Assembly (NCBI GenBank): GCA_964473255.1
Contig: CAYYOT010000001.1
Span: 140,884 to 204,883, forward strand
Direction of reading: 5' to 3'
From: Kuafuiihalomonas sp964473255
Lineage (GTDB): Bacteria; Myxococcota; Kuafuiibacteriia; Kuafuiibacteriales; Kuafuiibacteriaceae
DNA: 64,000 bases
Part shown: positions 35,050 through 44,438 of the stretch, piece after piece
How the letters are laid out: each line of letters starts with the position of its first letter
Numbering within the stretch: the stretch's first letter is position 1
Notes under the pieces: generated by a model
What the model saw: only the letters and a program-made list of their open reading frames with translations
Told to the model about the DNA's origin: nothing
Database searches by the model: none
Position numbers and translations under genes: made by a program

Positions 35050-36834
35050 TTGAACCTTTCGGTACCTTTTGATTTCCTCCGATTCGTGCGCGCTGCTGCA
35101 TGCGTGGTGGGTCTCGGCGTTTTGGCTGCCGGGTGTGAAGGCGTCGTCGGCGAGCCTGGAGTCGTTCGTTCAGAGCGCAACCCGGTCGACCCCGTCGACC
35201 CGGTCGACCCGGTCGACCCGGTCGACCCGGTCGACCCGCCGCGGCCGGTCACCGAGATCGAATGCACCGGACCGGCGGTCCCAGCCGCCGCGCCCCTCGG
35301 TCGCTTCACCGTTGCCGAGTATGAGGCGTCGCTGCGGATGATCTTTGGGGCCGAGCCCGTCGACGCGGTGGCGTCCGTTCTCGCCACCATTCCTCGCGAC
35401 GATCCGGAAGCGGAGGGGGCCTTTTCACGTCAGGACCAGCGGGTCACGGACCGCCACATCGAGGGCTATTACGAGGTCGCCGATGACATCGCGACTCAGG
35501 TCGCGAGCGAGGCCTCGCTTCGAGGCCGGGTGTTCGGACCGTGTGCCGAGTCCGATTCGGGCGAGTCATGTCTTCGAAGTGGAGTGGCAAAGCTGATCGA
35601 GGAGGCTTTCCGCCGACCGGCGGACACCGACGAAGTCGACGGCATCGTGAATGCGGCAATGGAGTTTGCCGGCACGGAGCGCTACTTGGCCGCGACCTTC
35701 TCGGTGCTGATGGCGCCCGACTTCCTCTACCGCTTCGAGAACCGCGGGACTGCGGAAGCCGGCGTCGTGCAGCTCACCGCCCACGAACTCGCGTCGCGGC
35801 TGTCGTTCCATTTCTGGGGTCGACCCCCAGATTTCGTGCTGCGGGCTCGGGCCGACGACGGGACGTTGACCGATCCGGACGTCTACCGCGTGCAAGTCCA
35901 GCGTCTGGCCGACGACCCCCGGACCGAAGACACCCTGATGGAATTCTTTGCCGAATGGTTGCACCTCGAGCGAGGCGGCTTTGCCAGCAGCCCCCGGCTC
36001 GAGACTCTGAGCGACGGCCTGTCCACCGACGGATTGGCCTACGACATGCGACGCGAGGTTCGGGATCTGCTCGCGTACCACCTCGACTCCGACCAGCTCG
36101 ACTGGAAGGACGTGTTGGTTTCACCTTTCAGCTTCGCGCGCAGCGAGCGACTGGCCAGCCTGTACGGAGTGGAAGCGTGGGACGGACAGGGCGAACCACC
36201 TCGACTCCCGGCCTCGGAGCGCTCCGGTCTCTTGACGCGAGCGGGCATGCTCTACACGTCGGATGGTTCGACGAATCCGTTCCGCCGGGGAGTCTTCGTC
36301 CGCCGGACCATCCTCTGCGATGTGGTTTTTCCTCCGCCGACCGACCTCCCGCCGGGATCGCTGGAGACCCCGCCGGTCGAAGAGGGGACGAGCACGCGGA
36401 CGGCGTTCGAAGCGAAGGTGGCCAACCAGCCCTGCGCAGGCTGTCACGCTCAGTTCTCGGATTTGGGCTACGTCCTCGAGGCCTATGATGGTCTGGGCCG
36501 CTTTCGCACCGACGAGCGGCTCGTCACTGCACAGGGGGCAGAGCGCGGCTCGGTCCCCGTCGACGCCGAGGTCGTTCCGCTCGTCGAGTACAACGATACG
36601 AAACCCGTCGCGGGTCCAGTGGAGCTCAGTCAGCGCATCGCCGAGAGCGTGAAGCCCAACCTGTGCCTCGCTCGCGAGTACTTCCGCTTCACTTTCCGGC
36701 GCAACGACGTACCCATCGACGACTGCACGATCGGCTCGGTGGCAGCTCGACTCGAAGCGGGGGCGTCGCTGCGCGAGGCGCTCGTCTCCGTTGCGCTCGA
36801 ACCGGCCTTCGCGCAGCGGCGTCTCGAGGACTGA
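35050..36834 (+). CDS. DUF1592/DUF1588-family secreted lipoprotein with c-type haem motif (first copy)
   Basis: A protein of about 594 residues with the DUF1587-1592-1588-1585 domain series found in Myxococcota and Planctomycetes. The N-terminus is a lipoprotein signal (VGLGVLAAGC). A run of Val-Asp-Pro repeats follows, then the domains: FTVAEYEASLRMIFG, VAKLIEEAFRRPADTDEVDG, LASRLSFHFWGRPPDFVLRA, LMEFFAEWLHL, SGLLTRAGML...TNPFRRGVFVRRTILC and finally CAGCHAQFSDLGYVLEAYDGLGR, whose CxxCH would bind haem c. Biochemical role unknown; the haem and partner gene hint at a redox or surface function. The start is uncertain (TTG at 35050; a GTG at 35086 is possible). It ends 4 bases before the DUF1552 partner. 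Confidence 0.85.
   Translation: MNLSVPFDFLRFVRAAACVVGLGVLAAGCEGVVGEPGVVRSERNPVDPVDPVDPVDPVDPVDPPRPVTEIECTGPAVPAAAPLGRFTVAEYEASLRMIFGAEPVDAVASVLATIPRDDPEAEGAFSRQDQRVTDRHIEGYYEVADDIATQVASEASLRGRVFGPCAESDSGESCLRSGVAKLIEEAFRRPADTDEVDGIVNAAMEFAGTERYLAATFSVLMAPDFLYRFENRGTAEAGVVQLTAHELASRLSFHFWGRPPDFVLRARADDGTLTDPDVYRVQVQRLADDPRTEDTLMEFFAEWLHLERGGFASSPRLETLSDGLSTDGLAYDMRREVRDLLAYHLDSDQLDWKDVLVSPFSFARSERLASLYGVEAWDGQGEPPRLPASERSGLLTRAGMLYTSDGSTNPFRRGVFVRRTILCDVVFPPPTDLPPGSLETPPVEEGTSTRTAFEAKVANQPCAGCHAQFSDLGYVLEAYDGLGRFRTDERLVTAQGAERGSVPVDAEVVPLVEYNDTKPVAGPVELSQRIAESVKPNLCLAREYFRFTFRRNDVPIDDCTIGSVAARLEAGASLREALVSVALEPAFAQRRLED
35184..35237. repeat. Six tandem copies of a 9-bp unit (GGTCGACCC)
   Basis: Five identical units and one with a single change, encoding Val-Asp-Pro repeats just after the lipidated Cys of the DUF1592 protein. 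The unit is a multiple of three, so copy-number change keeps the frame. It may act as a spacer between lipid anchor and folded domains. Confidence 0.9.
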
Positions 36835-36838
36835 ATCC

Positions 36839-38458
36839 ATGCGTTATGACCGCCACAATCGACGGCTCTTTCTGACCGGCGCCGGAAGCACGCTGGTGGC
36901 CGTGCCCTTTTTGACCTCGCTGCTGCCTCGACCGCTCCGTCGGGAGGCGGAGGCTGCCCCCCCGGCCATCCCGCGCCGCTTCGTAGCCCTGAAGACCTAC
37001 AACGGCACGCCGCTGAAGGCCTTCTATCCGGGCGCGACGCCGGGTTTCGAAACCCACGGTGGCGACGGCCGCGTGCGTTTGACTCGACAGCTATCGGAGG
37101 CGACCGGCCGACACTCGGACGGAAATCGATACTTCGGTCACTGGGCACCGCTCTCCGACTTTGCCGCCGGAGGTGTGTCCGGCATCTTCGGTACGGAGTT
37201 CAATCGACATCACGACAACATGACCCTGATCCGAGGCTTGGACATCATGCCCAACCTCAACCACAACCATGGCGGCATGCTCGGGAACTTCGGTCTCCGC
37301 ACGAACGGGGTTGGCGGTCCTCTTCCCGGAGCGCGAATCAACGTGACCGCTGACCAGATAATGGCGGTCTCGCCCAACGTCTATCCCGCACCGCCGGTCG
37401 GCCCGCGGATCCTCCATGTCGGTAGCCGGCGGAACACCTTTTCCTACGCTCCTTCCGATCCGGCCAACCTTCTCGCGACCGGACGTAGTGCCGTCCAGCA
37501 AGCCCAGGCATTCATCAATCCTCGGACGGCGTTCGATGCCGTCCTCGCAGGAGTGGGCGGCGCCAGCGATGTTGCCCCGTCGGTGAAGCTCGTGGACCGG
37601 GTTGTCGAAGACTACCGGCGCGCTCAGAGGGGTCCGCTGCTGAGCGCCCGCGACCGCCAGGTACTGGAGCAGCACATGACGCGCCTCTCGGAGCTGGAGG
37701 CGAAACTCAACGCGAACGTCACCGTGACCTGCTCCGAACCAGAAGCGCCCAGCAGCCTGGATACGGGAGGCGAGTTCAATGCCGACGCCGGCGACGTAAC
37801 CCAGCTCTTCGACGACATGGTCGACATCGTCGCCGTAGCCTTCGCGTGTGACGTGACGCGCCTGGCAACCATCGACGTGACGAAGATGGTCGTCACGGAC
37901 GGCAACGATGTCTTCGGCATGGGCGACTCGGAAAACGCAAACTCCGCCGGGCGCGACAACTGGCACTTTCAGGCGCACGCTTGGGACGGCGATGCTATCC
38001 GCTGGCTGACCCAGGGCGCAGAGTGGGTTGCGGATGCCATCATCTTGCGCCTCCTCGATGCTTTGGCGGCTACCGAACAGCCGGACGGCGAGTCACTCCT
38101 CCATCACTCTCTCGTCATGTGGAGCAACGAGCTGAGCTTCAATCACCTGAACTACAGCATTCCCACGTGCCTCTGGGGTCGGGCCGGCGGCTACATCAAT
38201 GCCGGCCGCTACATCGACTACATCGATCACGACCGTCCGGTGCGCTTCCGTCAGCACGACGGTCCGGTCATCGAAGGGGTGCAGTTCAACCGCATGATCG
38301 CCACGCTCTTCGCTGCGATGAACGTCGAGCCCTCCGAATACGAGCTCACCCCCAACGGAGGCTTTGGCGAGACCCACCACGTGGACAAGGATAGCAACTG
38401 GGCCATCGACTACGACGCCTCGAACGTCCATCTTCCCCTTCCATCCATCACGATCTGA
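36839..38458 (+). CDS. DUF1552-family exported protein (first copy)
   Basis: A 539-residue protein of the DUF1552 family. The N-terminus RYDRHNRRLFLTGAGSTLVAV looks like a Tat signal (RR followed by a hydrophobic stretch), implying export in folded form. The body shows family features: GTEFNRHHDNMTLIRGLD, NHNHGGMLGNF, VAVAFACDVTRLATIDV and, near the end, HHSLVMWSNELSFNHLNYSIP. The fold may resemble alkaline phosphatase/sulfatase enzymes, but the activity is unknown. It begins 4 bases after the DUF1592 gene, and the pair recurs at 58.6-62.1 kb, so the two proteins probably work together. The ATG at 36839 starts the signal; the frame extends back to 36791. Confidence 0.85.
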   Translation: MRYDRHNRRLFLTGAGSTLVAVPFLTSLLPRPLRREAEAAPPAIPRRFVALKTYNGTPLKAFYPGATPGFETHGGDGRVRLTRQLSEATGRHSDGNRYFGHWAPLSDFAAGGVSGIFGTEFNRHHDNMTLIRGLDIMPNLNHNHGGMLGNFGLRTNGVGGPLPGARINVTADQIMAVSPNVYPAPPVGPRILHVGSRRNTFSYAPSDPANLLATGRSAVQQAQAFINPRTAFDAVLAGVGGASDVAPSVKLVDRVVEDYRRAQRGPLLSARDRQVLEQHMTRLSELEAKLNANVTVTCSEPEAPSSLDTGGEFNADAGDVTQLFDDMVDIVAVAFACDVTRLATIDVTKMVVTDGNDVFGMGDSENANSAGRDNWHFQAHAWDGDAIRWLTQGAEWVADAIILRLLDALAATEQPDGESLLHHSLVMWSNELSFNHLNYSIPTCLWGRAGGYINAGRYIDYIDHDRPVRFRQHDGPVIEGVQFNRMIATLFAAMNVEPSEYELTPNGGFGETHHVDKDSNWAIDYDASNVHLPLPSITI

Positions 38459-38488
38459 ATCAGGACGCTCCGTACATCCGATCGAGCT

Positions 38489-41400
38489 TCAGCGGCCTCG
38501 GCGGCGAAGCCGATCGGCCGTGGCGATCAGGAACAGAACGAGGGGCCAGGTCGACCCGATCGGGACGAGCGGAGCGGGTGGGGGATCGAGATCGATGGTG
38601 TAGACGTCGCGCACCCCTCCGTCGGTGGCGCTGAAGAAGACCCTTTGGCCCTCGAGGGCGACGTCCTCGAAGCTGGTGAAGGTTGGGCTAGGCGTCCGTT
38701 CGTCGGCCAGGATTTGGATCGTTGCGCCCGTCAAGGCGTAAAGTCCGTTTTCGGAGCTGTCGTTTTCGGCGGTGAATACGAATCGCCCTCCTTCGTAGGC
38801 GACCGTCGCATCGGTGAGACTGCCGATGGTGCCGCCGCCGTCCAGAGCGTCGCCGACCATGACTCGGCGAGTAATGGCCCCTCCGCTCCACAGGTAGAGT
38901 GTGGGCTGACTGGCGGCGTCATCGGCCACGAAAGCGACATCTGGTCCGGAAGCCGCGGCGCGCATGGTCGTGCTGAAGCCCCCTAGGGTGCCGCCCATCG
39001 ACCCTTCGGGGTCCGGGGTGTTGCTGTTGGCGATGAGGACGGGGGCATTCTGCAGGACTTGGCGATACAGGCCCGGAGTACCCGATGAGTCTTCGGCGAC
39101 GAAGACGAAGACGTTTCCCCGCACGGACCGCAGAACGAAGTCCGGACCGAGCTGTCCGGTGCCGTCGGGATCGGCGGTCTGGTCGTCCACGAGGACCGTC
39201 GGATTGCCGGCACCGGTATCCAGATAGATGCCGGTGGCCGGGTTCGAGAAGATGATGTCGGTCCCGAGGCCTCCGACGTCGGGGGGCAAGGGTGCCCCGA
39301 GCGTCCCGCCGCCCGGGAGGGTCACGCCGGCGCCGCCGTACTCGGTCGAGATGTTCGACTGTTCGTCGATGCTATAGATCGCGTGGTCACCATCCTCGTC
39401 GAGGGCATCGAACACGACAGACCCGTCGAGCACGCCGTACCCGAAGAAGTCTTCGAGCAGGAGCAGACCCGGAATGGCCACATCATTGCCGACGAGCTCC
39501 TCGATCCCGCTCGTCGAACTCGCTCGATAGAGCGCACGCTTGTTGACGTCGGTCACGCCGAAGAACACGAACTCTTCGCCCGCGGCGACTGGGGCTCCGA
39601 GAAGAGACCAGCTGAGGGCTCCGGGTATCTGAGCGATCGGCTTCTGGGTCGCAGCGGAACCGACGCTCACCTCGAAGACACCCACGAAGTCTCCACCCGA
39701 GTCCTCGGCGACGAAGATGACCGTGCTGCCGTCGATGGCCGTCTCACCGAAGCTCCCCGCGGGAATGGTGTTGCCGGGGAGGGTCGTTGCGATGTCGAAG
39801 AGCGTGTTGATGGTCGGTGAGGTGTCCGTCGCCCGGAAGATCCCCTCCACGTTCCCCGAACCATCAAAACCGATGAAGGCGACCTCGCCGTTGTCGAGGT
39901 CGCCGATCAGGTCGAAGGAGCCGAACGTATCGGTGGGGCTCGTTGGAATGGAGTCGCCGTCGTCGACGACGGTTCGCAACGGGGTAGTTCCGTCGCCGCG
40001 GTAGATCCCCGCCGACCCGATTCCGACGAAGGCGACGTCGCCATTGCGGATCGAGACCTCTTCGAAATCGGTGAAAGCGGTCGCGGCACCGGGGACGAGT
40101 GTGGTGGTGTCGGCGATCAGCGTGAGCGCCGGAATCGGATCGCTGCTCGCCTTCAGCACGGCGGGTCCGCTGGCGGTATCGACGGTGAACGCGATCTCGC
40201 CTTGGCCCGACGCCAGCTCCAGAAAGGTCGTGGGGGTGGCACCCGAGCCCGGAAGTATCGTCGTCGTATCAACCACGGAAATGAGCGTGCGATTGCGGTC
40301 GCGAGCGATCCCACGGATGGATCCGGTCGGGCCCGCCTGAAAATAGAAGTCTCCGTCCGAAACCTCGACCTGACCGAAGTCGGTCAGGTTGAAGGCCGGA
40401 AAGCCGGGGGTGGGTGTCGTGAGGTCGGCGATGCGGAACAAGGGCCCATTGTTCTCGATGCCGAAGATCCCGAGCTCGCAGCTGAAGATCGTGTCGTCGC
40501 CCTCGGTGTCGACGTCGATGAACGTCGTGTCGAACGTTCCTGCCCCCGAGGGCACCGCCGTGTTGGCGCTGGCGATGATCTCGGTCGTGCCGCCGCTCTC
40601 CCGGTAGACGCCGCTTCGACCGAGGCCCGCACCGCCGATGAAGACGGTGTCTCCGCCTGACCCCGATAGTCCGCCGTTGGTCGCGAAGTCGGGTTCCGAG
40701 CCCGGCGCCGACCCCGAGGAGACTCCGGGCAAGATGGCCGAAGCGGGGAAGCTGGCGGGGATCTCGAAGGCATAGCTGGATCCGGCATCGCTTCCGGCGC
40801 TGGTGTCATCGGTGGGATCCGTGCACAGGACCCGGCCCCCGGAGAGAGCGACGGCCGTCCCAAAGGAGCCGAAATCGACGCCGTCGCTGGGGGCGAGCTT
40901 CTGGCGCTGGCTCCAGCGGGTCCCCCTTCGTTCGAAGACGTAGGTGGCGCCGGTTCGAGCGAGTACGGTCTCGGCTCCCGTGGACCCGATGACCGCACGG
41001 TCGTCTTCCAGGTCTACGTCAAAACCAAAGAACCAGGTCGCGCCTTGGTCGTCGGGAAGGAGGACCTGCTGCTCACTCCAGACCGTTGCCGTTCGAGTGA
41101 AGACATAGGCGGCACCGGTGAAGAAGCCCAACGCCGAGCTCTTCGAAGGGGCGCCGACGACGATGGTGTCGTCGTCGATGGTCACCGCATCTCCGAAAAA
41201 GTCGTTCGAGGCCGCGTCGGACGCGGTGAGCTTTCTTTGCTCGGACCACGTGCTTCCCGAACGAACGAAGACATAGGCGGCACCGGCAGAGGTCGGGGGC
41301 GGGGAGCCGGAGCCGATGACGACCGAGTCTCCCGACACCGCAACGTCGATACCGAAGAGGTCTTCGGCCGCCGCATCGCTGGCTTCCAGCTTTTGCTGCT

Positions 41401-41992
41401 GGCTCCACGTGGTTCCGCTGCGCACGAAGACGTACGCCGAGCCGGCGCGAAGGCCGGCCGAGGTATCGTCGGACGATGATCCGCAGATGATGGTGTCTCC
41501 GTCGATGTCGAGGCTCAACCCGAAGAAGTCATCGGCCGCCGCGTCGCTCGCTTCGAGTTTCTGCTGTTGGCTCCAGGTGGTCCCGCTGCGGAGGAAGACG
41601 TAGACCGAACCGGCGTCGACCCCGGCCGAAGTGTCGTCGAGGTCGGCGCCGACCGCGATGGTATCCCCGAAAATTGCAACGTCGATACCGAAGCGGTCCC
41701 CGGCTGCGGCATCGCCGGCCTCCAGCGTCTGCTGCTCCACCCAGTCCGAGCCTTGGCGGACGTAGACGATCGCGGAGCCGGCATCCAGACCGGCGGTCGT
41801 GTCGTCGGACGGTACGCCCACAACCAGGGTGTCACCATCGATGCCGACCGATTGGCCGAACGCGTCGGCGAGCGCTGCGCTTGCCGCCTCCAGCTTCTGC
41901 GTTTCGACGAAGGGCGCGGCCCCGAAAGCGGCGGCGGGGACCAGGCAAGACAATGCCGCGCCTACCGTGATCCGCGTCAGCTCCGAGTTCAT
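38489..41992 (-). CDS. Large FG-GAP beta-propeller surface protein with DUF7453-like repeats and C-terminal anchor
   Basis: An 1167-residue exported protein. A signal peptide (about 1-25) is followed by seven FG-GAP repeats of about 55 residues (about 28-420), each near (Q/R)KLEASDAAA-DFFG-DGDT-VGS-SAG-AGSAYVF; this is the seven-bladed propeller of integrin alpha chains and outer-surface lectins. From about 425 to 1130 a second repeat type recurs (GDTVFIG..GSGIYR-like), resembling DUF7453 repeats. The C-terminus is a short hydrophobic helix (TWPLVLFLIATA) ending in DRLRRRGR, like the sorting tails of IPTL-CTERM/MYXO-CTERM proteins, though no canonical motif is present. It probably acts at the cell surface in adhesion. 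It lies 128 bases downstream of hutG with its own promoter-like sequence. Confidence 0.82.
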   Translation of the reverse strand: MNSELTRITVGAALSCLVPAAAFGAAPFVETQKLEAASAALADAFGQSVGIDGDTLVVGVPSDDTTAGLDAGSAIVYVRQGSDWVEQQTLEAGDAAAGDRFGIDVAIFGDTIAVGADLDDTSAGVDAGSVYVFLRSGTTWSQQQKLEASDAAADDFFGLSLDIDGDTIICGSSSDDTSAGLRAGSAYVFVRSGTTWSQQQKLEASDAAAEDLFGIDVAVSGDSVVIGSGSPPPTSAGAAYVFVRSGSTWSEQRKLTASDAASNDFFGDAVTIDDDTIVVGAPSKSSALGFFTGAAYVFTRTATVWSEQQVLLPDDQGATWFFGFDVDLEDDRAVIGSTGAETVLARTGATYVFERRGTRWSQRQKLAPSDGVDFGSFGTAVALSGGRVLCTDPTDDTSAGSDAGSSYAFEIPASFPASAILPGVSSGSAPGSEPDFATNGGLSGSGGDTVFIGGAGLGRSGVYRESGGTTEIIASANTAVPSGAGTFDTTFIDVDTEGDDTIFSCELGIFGIENNGPLFRIADLTTPTPGFPAFNLTDFGQVEVSDGDFYFQAGPTGSIRGIARDRNRTLISVVDTTTILPGSGATPTTFLELASGQGEIAFTVDTASGPAVLKASSDPIPALTLIADTTTLVPGAATAFTDFEEVSIRNGDVAFVGIGSAGIYRGDGTTPLRTVVDDGDSIPTSPTDTFGSFDLIGDLDNGEVAFIGFDGSGNVEGIFRATDTSPTINTLFDIATTLPGNTIPAGSFGETAIDGSTVIFVAEDSGGDFVGVFEVSVGSAATQKPIAQIPGALSWSLLGAPVAAGEEFVFFGVTDVNKRALYRASSTSGIEELVGNDVAIPGLLLLEDFFGYGVLDGSVVFDALDEDGDHAIYSIDEQSNISTEYGGAGVTLPGGGTLGAPLPPDVGGLGTDIIFSNPATGIYLDTGAGNPTVLVDDQTADPDGTGQLGPDFVLRSVRGNVFVFVAEDSSGTPGLYRQVLQNAPVLIANSNTPDPEGSMGGTLGGFSTTMRAAASGPDVAFVADDAASQPTLYLWSGGAITRRVMVGDALDGGGTIGSLTDATVAYEGGRFVFTAENDSSENGLYALTGATIQILADERTPSPTFTSFEDVALEGQRVFFSATDGGVRDVYTIDLDPPPAPLVPIGSTWPLVLFLIATADRLRRRGR

Positions 41993-42010
41993 TGGCCGCC
42001 CTCGGACCCT

Positions 42011-42039
42011 CAGTTAAGAGGCACGAATCGAATTTGCAA
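42011..42039 (-). promoter_or_regulatory. Candidate promoter of the FG-GAP gene
   Basis: On the minus strand TTGCAA (42039-42034), a 17-base spacer and TAACTG (42016-42011). The ATG at 41992 has GAGG about nine bases upstream. The -10 is weak, so confidence is low. Confidence 0.3.
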
Positions 42040-42120
42040 CGCGTCCTGCCTCCGGTCATCGAAATGACACGATCGCTCCCGTCCTTCGCCTCGTGGGGCG
42101 CATCTTCTTCGCGTGAGCGT

Positions 42121-42903
42121 CTATTTCACGGGCGTTGCGAAGGCGGTGAGCATTCCTTTCAAGAGGGGCCGGAGGCGGGCGGCGCGTGACTCGTCGAAGG
42201 GGTAGGGGGGCGCCTCGCCCATGTAAGTCGCTTGGCTGAGCTCGAGCTGGAAGGCATGGACGTCATCGGGCGCACCGTAGGTACGCGTGATGTAGCCTCC
42301 CTTGAATCGCCCATCCTCGACCCAGGTATAGGGGCTGGCTCTGGCAACTCTTGCGACCGCGGCCGCGCGGTCCTTCGAGCAAGATCTGCCTTCGTTTGTG
42401 CCGAGGTTGAGGTCGGGGAGGCTCCCGTCGAAGAGCTTCGGGACGCGGCTCTTTATCGAATGCGCGTCCCAGAGACACGCAATGCCGTGACGACGTTTGA
42501 TGCGGTCGAGTTCGTGAGCCAGCGCTTGATGATAGGGCTCCCAGTAGCGGTGTCGTCGCTCCTTGACTTCCTCCGCCGTGGGCTCGGCATCTGCGTAGAT
42601 CGGGTCGCCTTCGAACGTGGTCGTGGGGACGAAGGTCGATTCGAAGCGTCCGGGGTACAGCGGCTCTCGACCCGGCGAGCGATTGAGATCGACCACGTAG
42701 CGGGAATGGGTGGCGATGATGACCGTGGCGTCGAGCGCGTCGACGAAGCCGTAGAGTTGCGCGACATGCCAGTCGGTGTCGGGCAAAGCGGCCGCCTTCG
42801 GCGTGAAGCGCGAGGCGATGTCCTCGGGGACGACGCGACCATCGTGAGGAATGCTCACGAGTAGTGGGGACGACCCCCGGCGAAGCTCGAACGTTGGAAT
42901 CAT
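42121..42903 (-). CDS. hutG: N-formylglutamate amidohydrolase
   Basis: A 260-residue metal-dependent amidohydrolase that splits N-formylglutamate into glutamate and formate, the last step of the five-step histidine route. Family motifs SIPHDGR, DTDWHVAQLY, RYVVDLNRSP and CLWDAHSIKSRVP hold the expected His/Asp metal ligands. Length fits the family. The ATG at 42903 overlaps the hutH stop as ATGA; the longer frame to 43134 is a shadow of hutH. It is the last gene of the hutU-hutH-hutG operon. Confidence 0.95.
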   Translation of the reverse strand: MIPTFELRRGSSPLLVSIPHDGRVVPEDIASRFTPKAAALPDTDWHVAQLYGFVDALDATVIIATHSRYVVDLNRSPGREPLYPGRFESTFVPTTTFEGDPIYADAEPTAEEVKERRHRYWEPYHQALAHELDRIKRRHGIACLWDAHSIKSRVPKLFDGSLPDLNLGTNEGRSCSKDRAAAVARVARASPYTWVEDGRFKGGYITRTYGAPDDVHAFQLELSQATYMGEAPPYPFDESRAARLRPLLKGMLTAFATPVK

Positions 42904-44438
42904 GGGTTCGCTTCCGAGGGGAGAATGCCGGCGCACCACGGTCGAAGAGTCCCGCTCATGACCAGCTCCCGCACGGCGAGGAGGTCGGGGCCGAAAAACC
43001 GGTCTTCTTGATAGGCGGGGACGGCCGCTCGAATCTTCGCCCAGATCGCCTCCCGGGGTTCGGAGCTTCGCAGCGGCCGCAGCAGATCGATCGCTTGGCA
43101 CGCCGCAAGGAGTTCGATGCCCGCGACCTGACACGCGTTGTCGGCGGCGATCGAAGATCGCCGCGCACCGAGCGTCGCCATGCTCACGTGGTCTTCTTGA
43201 TTCGCCGACGTGGGGATGCTGTCCACCGAGGCGGGATGAGCCATCATCTTGTTCTCGGAGACGAGGGCTGCCGCCGTGACCTGCGCGATCATGAAACCCG
43301 AGTTTACGCCGCTGTCTCGGACGAGGAACGCGGGGAGGCCGCTCATCTTGGGGTCGACGAGGAGGGCCAATCGGCGTTCGGACAGCGAGGCGATCTCGGT
43401 GACGGCCATCGCGATCATGTCGGCGGCAAACGCCACCGGCTCAGCGTGAAAGTTGCCGCCGGATCGCGAATCACCATCGTCGGGGAATATCAGGGGATTG
43501 TCGGTCACCGCGTTGGCCTCGATGGCCAGAAGCTCGCTCGCCTTGCGCAGGAGGTCCAGGCAAGCACCCATGACCTGCGGTTGGCAGCGGAGAGAGTACG
43601 GGTCCTGAACCTTGTCGCAGTCGCGGTGGGACGCGTGGATCTCGCTATCCCCCAAGATGTCGCGCGCGACGCGGGCAAAATCGATCGCGCCCGGATGACC
43701 GCGCGCTTCGTGGATCCGCGGGTCGAACGGATCGTGGCTGCCCTTCAGTGCGTCGACGGACACCATCCCCGCCGCGGTCGCCGCTGCGAACGCATTCTCT
43801 GCGGAAAAGAGCGCCACCAGCGCGAGGGCGGTCGATGCCTGCGTCCCGTTCAGGAGCGCGAGTCCTTCCTTTGGCCCCAAGAGCACGGGGGTTCGTCCCA
43901 CGCGCGACCAGGCCTCCGTCGCAGGGAGGCGCTCGCCGCGATAGCGGACAGAGCCCTCGCCGATCAGGGCCGCGCTCACGTGCGCGAGAGGCGCCAGATC
44001 ACCAGAGGCCCCCACCGATCCCTGCGCCGGCACTTCGGGAAGCAGGTCGTGCTCGAGCATGGCCGAGAGGGCATCGACGACGTCGCGCCGTACGCCCGAG
44101 TGACCGCGGGCGAGGCTCGCGATCTTCAAAGCGATCATCAATCGTATGACCGCGTCGTCGAGAAGAGGCCCGACGCCGCAGGCATGCGAGAGCACGAGCT
44201 TGCGCTGTAGCTCCTCGAGCCGGGCGCGAGGAATCGCCGTATTGGCGAGCAGTCCGAAACCCGTATTGACGCCGTACACGATCCGGCCCGACGCGAGGAG
44301 GTCGGCGACCGCCCGAGCGGCGGCGTCGATGGCTTGGTAAGCGGATGCGTCGAGCACGACGGCCCCGGGATGCGTCCAGAACTCCCGGAGCTCGGCCAGA
44401 GTGAGGCGACCCGGCACGAGAGGACGCGGCTGATTCAT
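42900..44438 (-). CDS. hutH: Histidine ammonia-lyase
   Basis: A 512-residue enzyme that removes ammonia from histidine to form urocanate. The Ala-Ser-Gly triad that cyclises into the MIO electrophile is visible in GSVGASGDLAPL near residue 143. Other landmarks are YGVNTGFG, RCQPQVMGA and NFHAEPVAFAAD. Size is typical. The ATG at 44438 overlaps the end of hutU as ATGA; the frame to 44882 is antisense-like noise over hutU. All three genes of this operon are joined by 4-base overlaps, implying balanced expression. Confidence 0.97.
   Translation of the reverse strand: MNQPRPLVPGRLTLAELREFWTHPGAVVLDASAYQAIDAAARAVADLLASGRIVYGVNTGFGLLANTAIPRARLEELQRKLVLSHACGVGPLLDDAVIRLMIALKIASLARGHSGVRRDVVDALSAMLEHDLLPEVPAQGSVGASGDLAPLAHVSAALIGEGSVRYRGERLPATEAWSRVGRTPVLLGPKEGLALLNGTQASTALALVALFSAENAFAAATAAGMVSVDALKGSHDPFDPRIHEARGHPGAIDFARVARDILGDSEIHASHRDCDKVQDPYSLRCQPQVMGACLDLLRKASELLAIEANAVTDNPLIFPDDGDSRSGGNFHAEPVAFAADMIAMAVTEIASLSERRLALLVDPKMSGLPAFLVRDSGVNSGFMIAQVTAAALVSENKMMAHPASVDSIPTSANQEDHVSMATLGARRSSIAADNACQVAGIELLAACQAIDLLRPLRSSEPREAIWAKIRAAVPAYQEDRFFGPDLLAVRELVMSGTLRPWCAGILPSEANP

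Noticed and set aside
35184..35237. Tandem repeat considered as a CRISPR array
   Set aside because: Units of 9 bases without spacers, inside an in-frame coding region.
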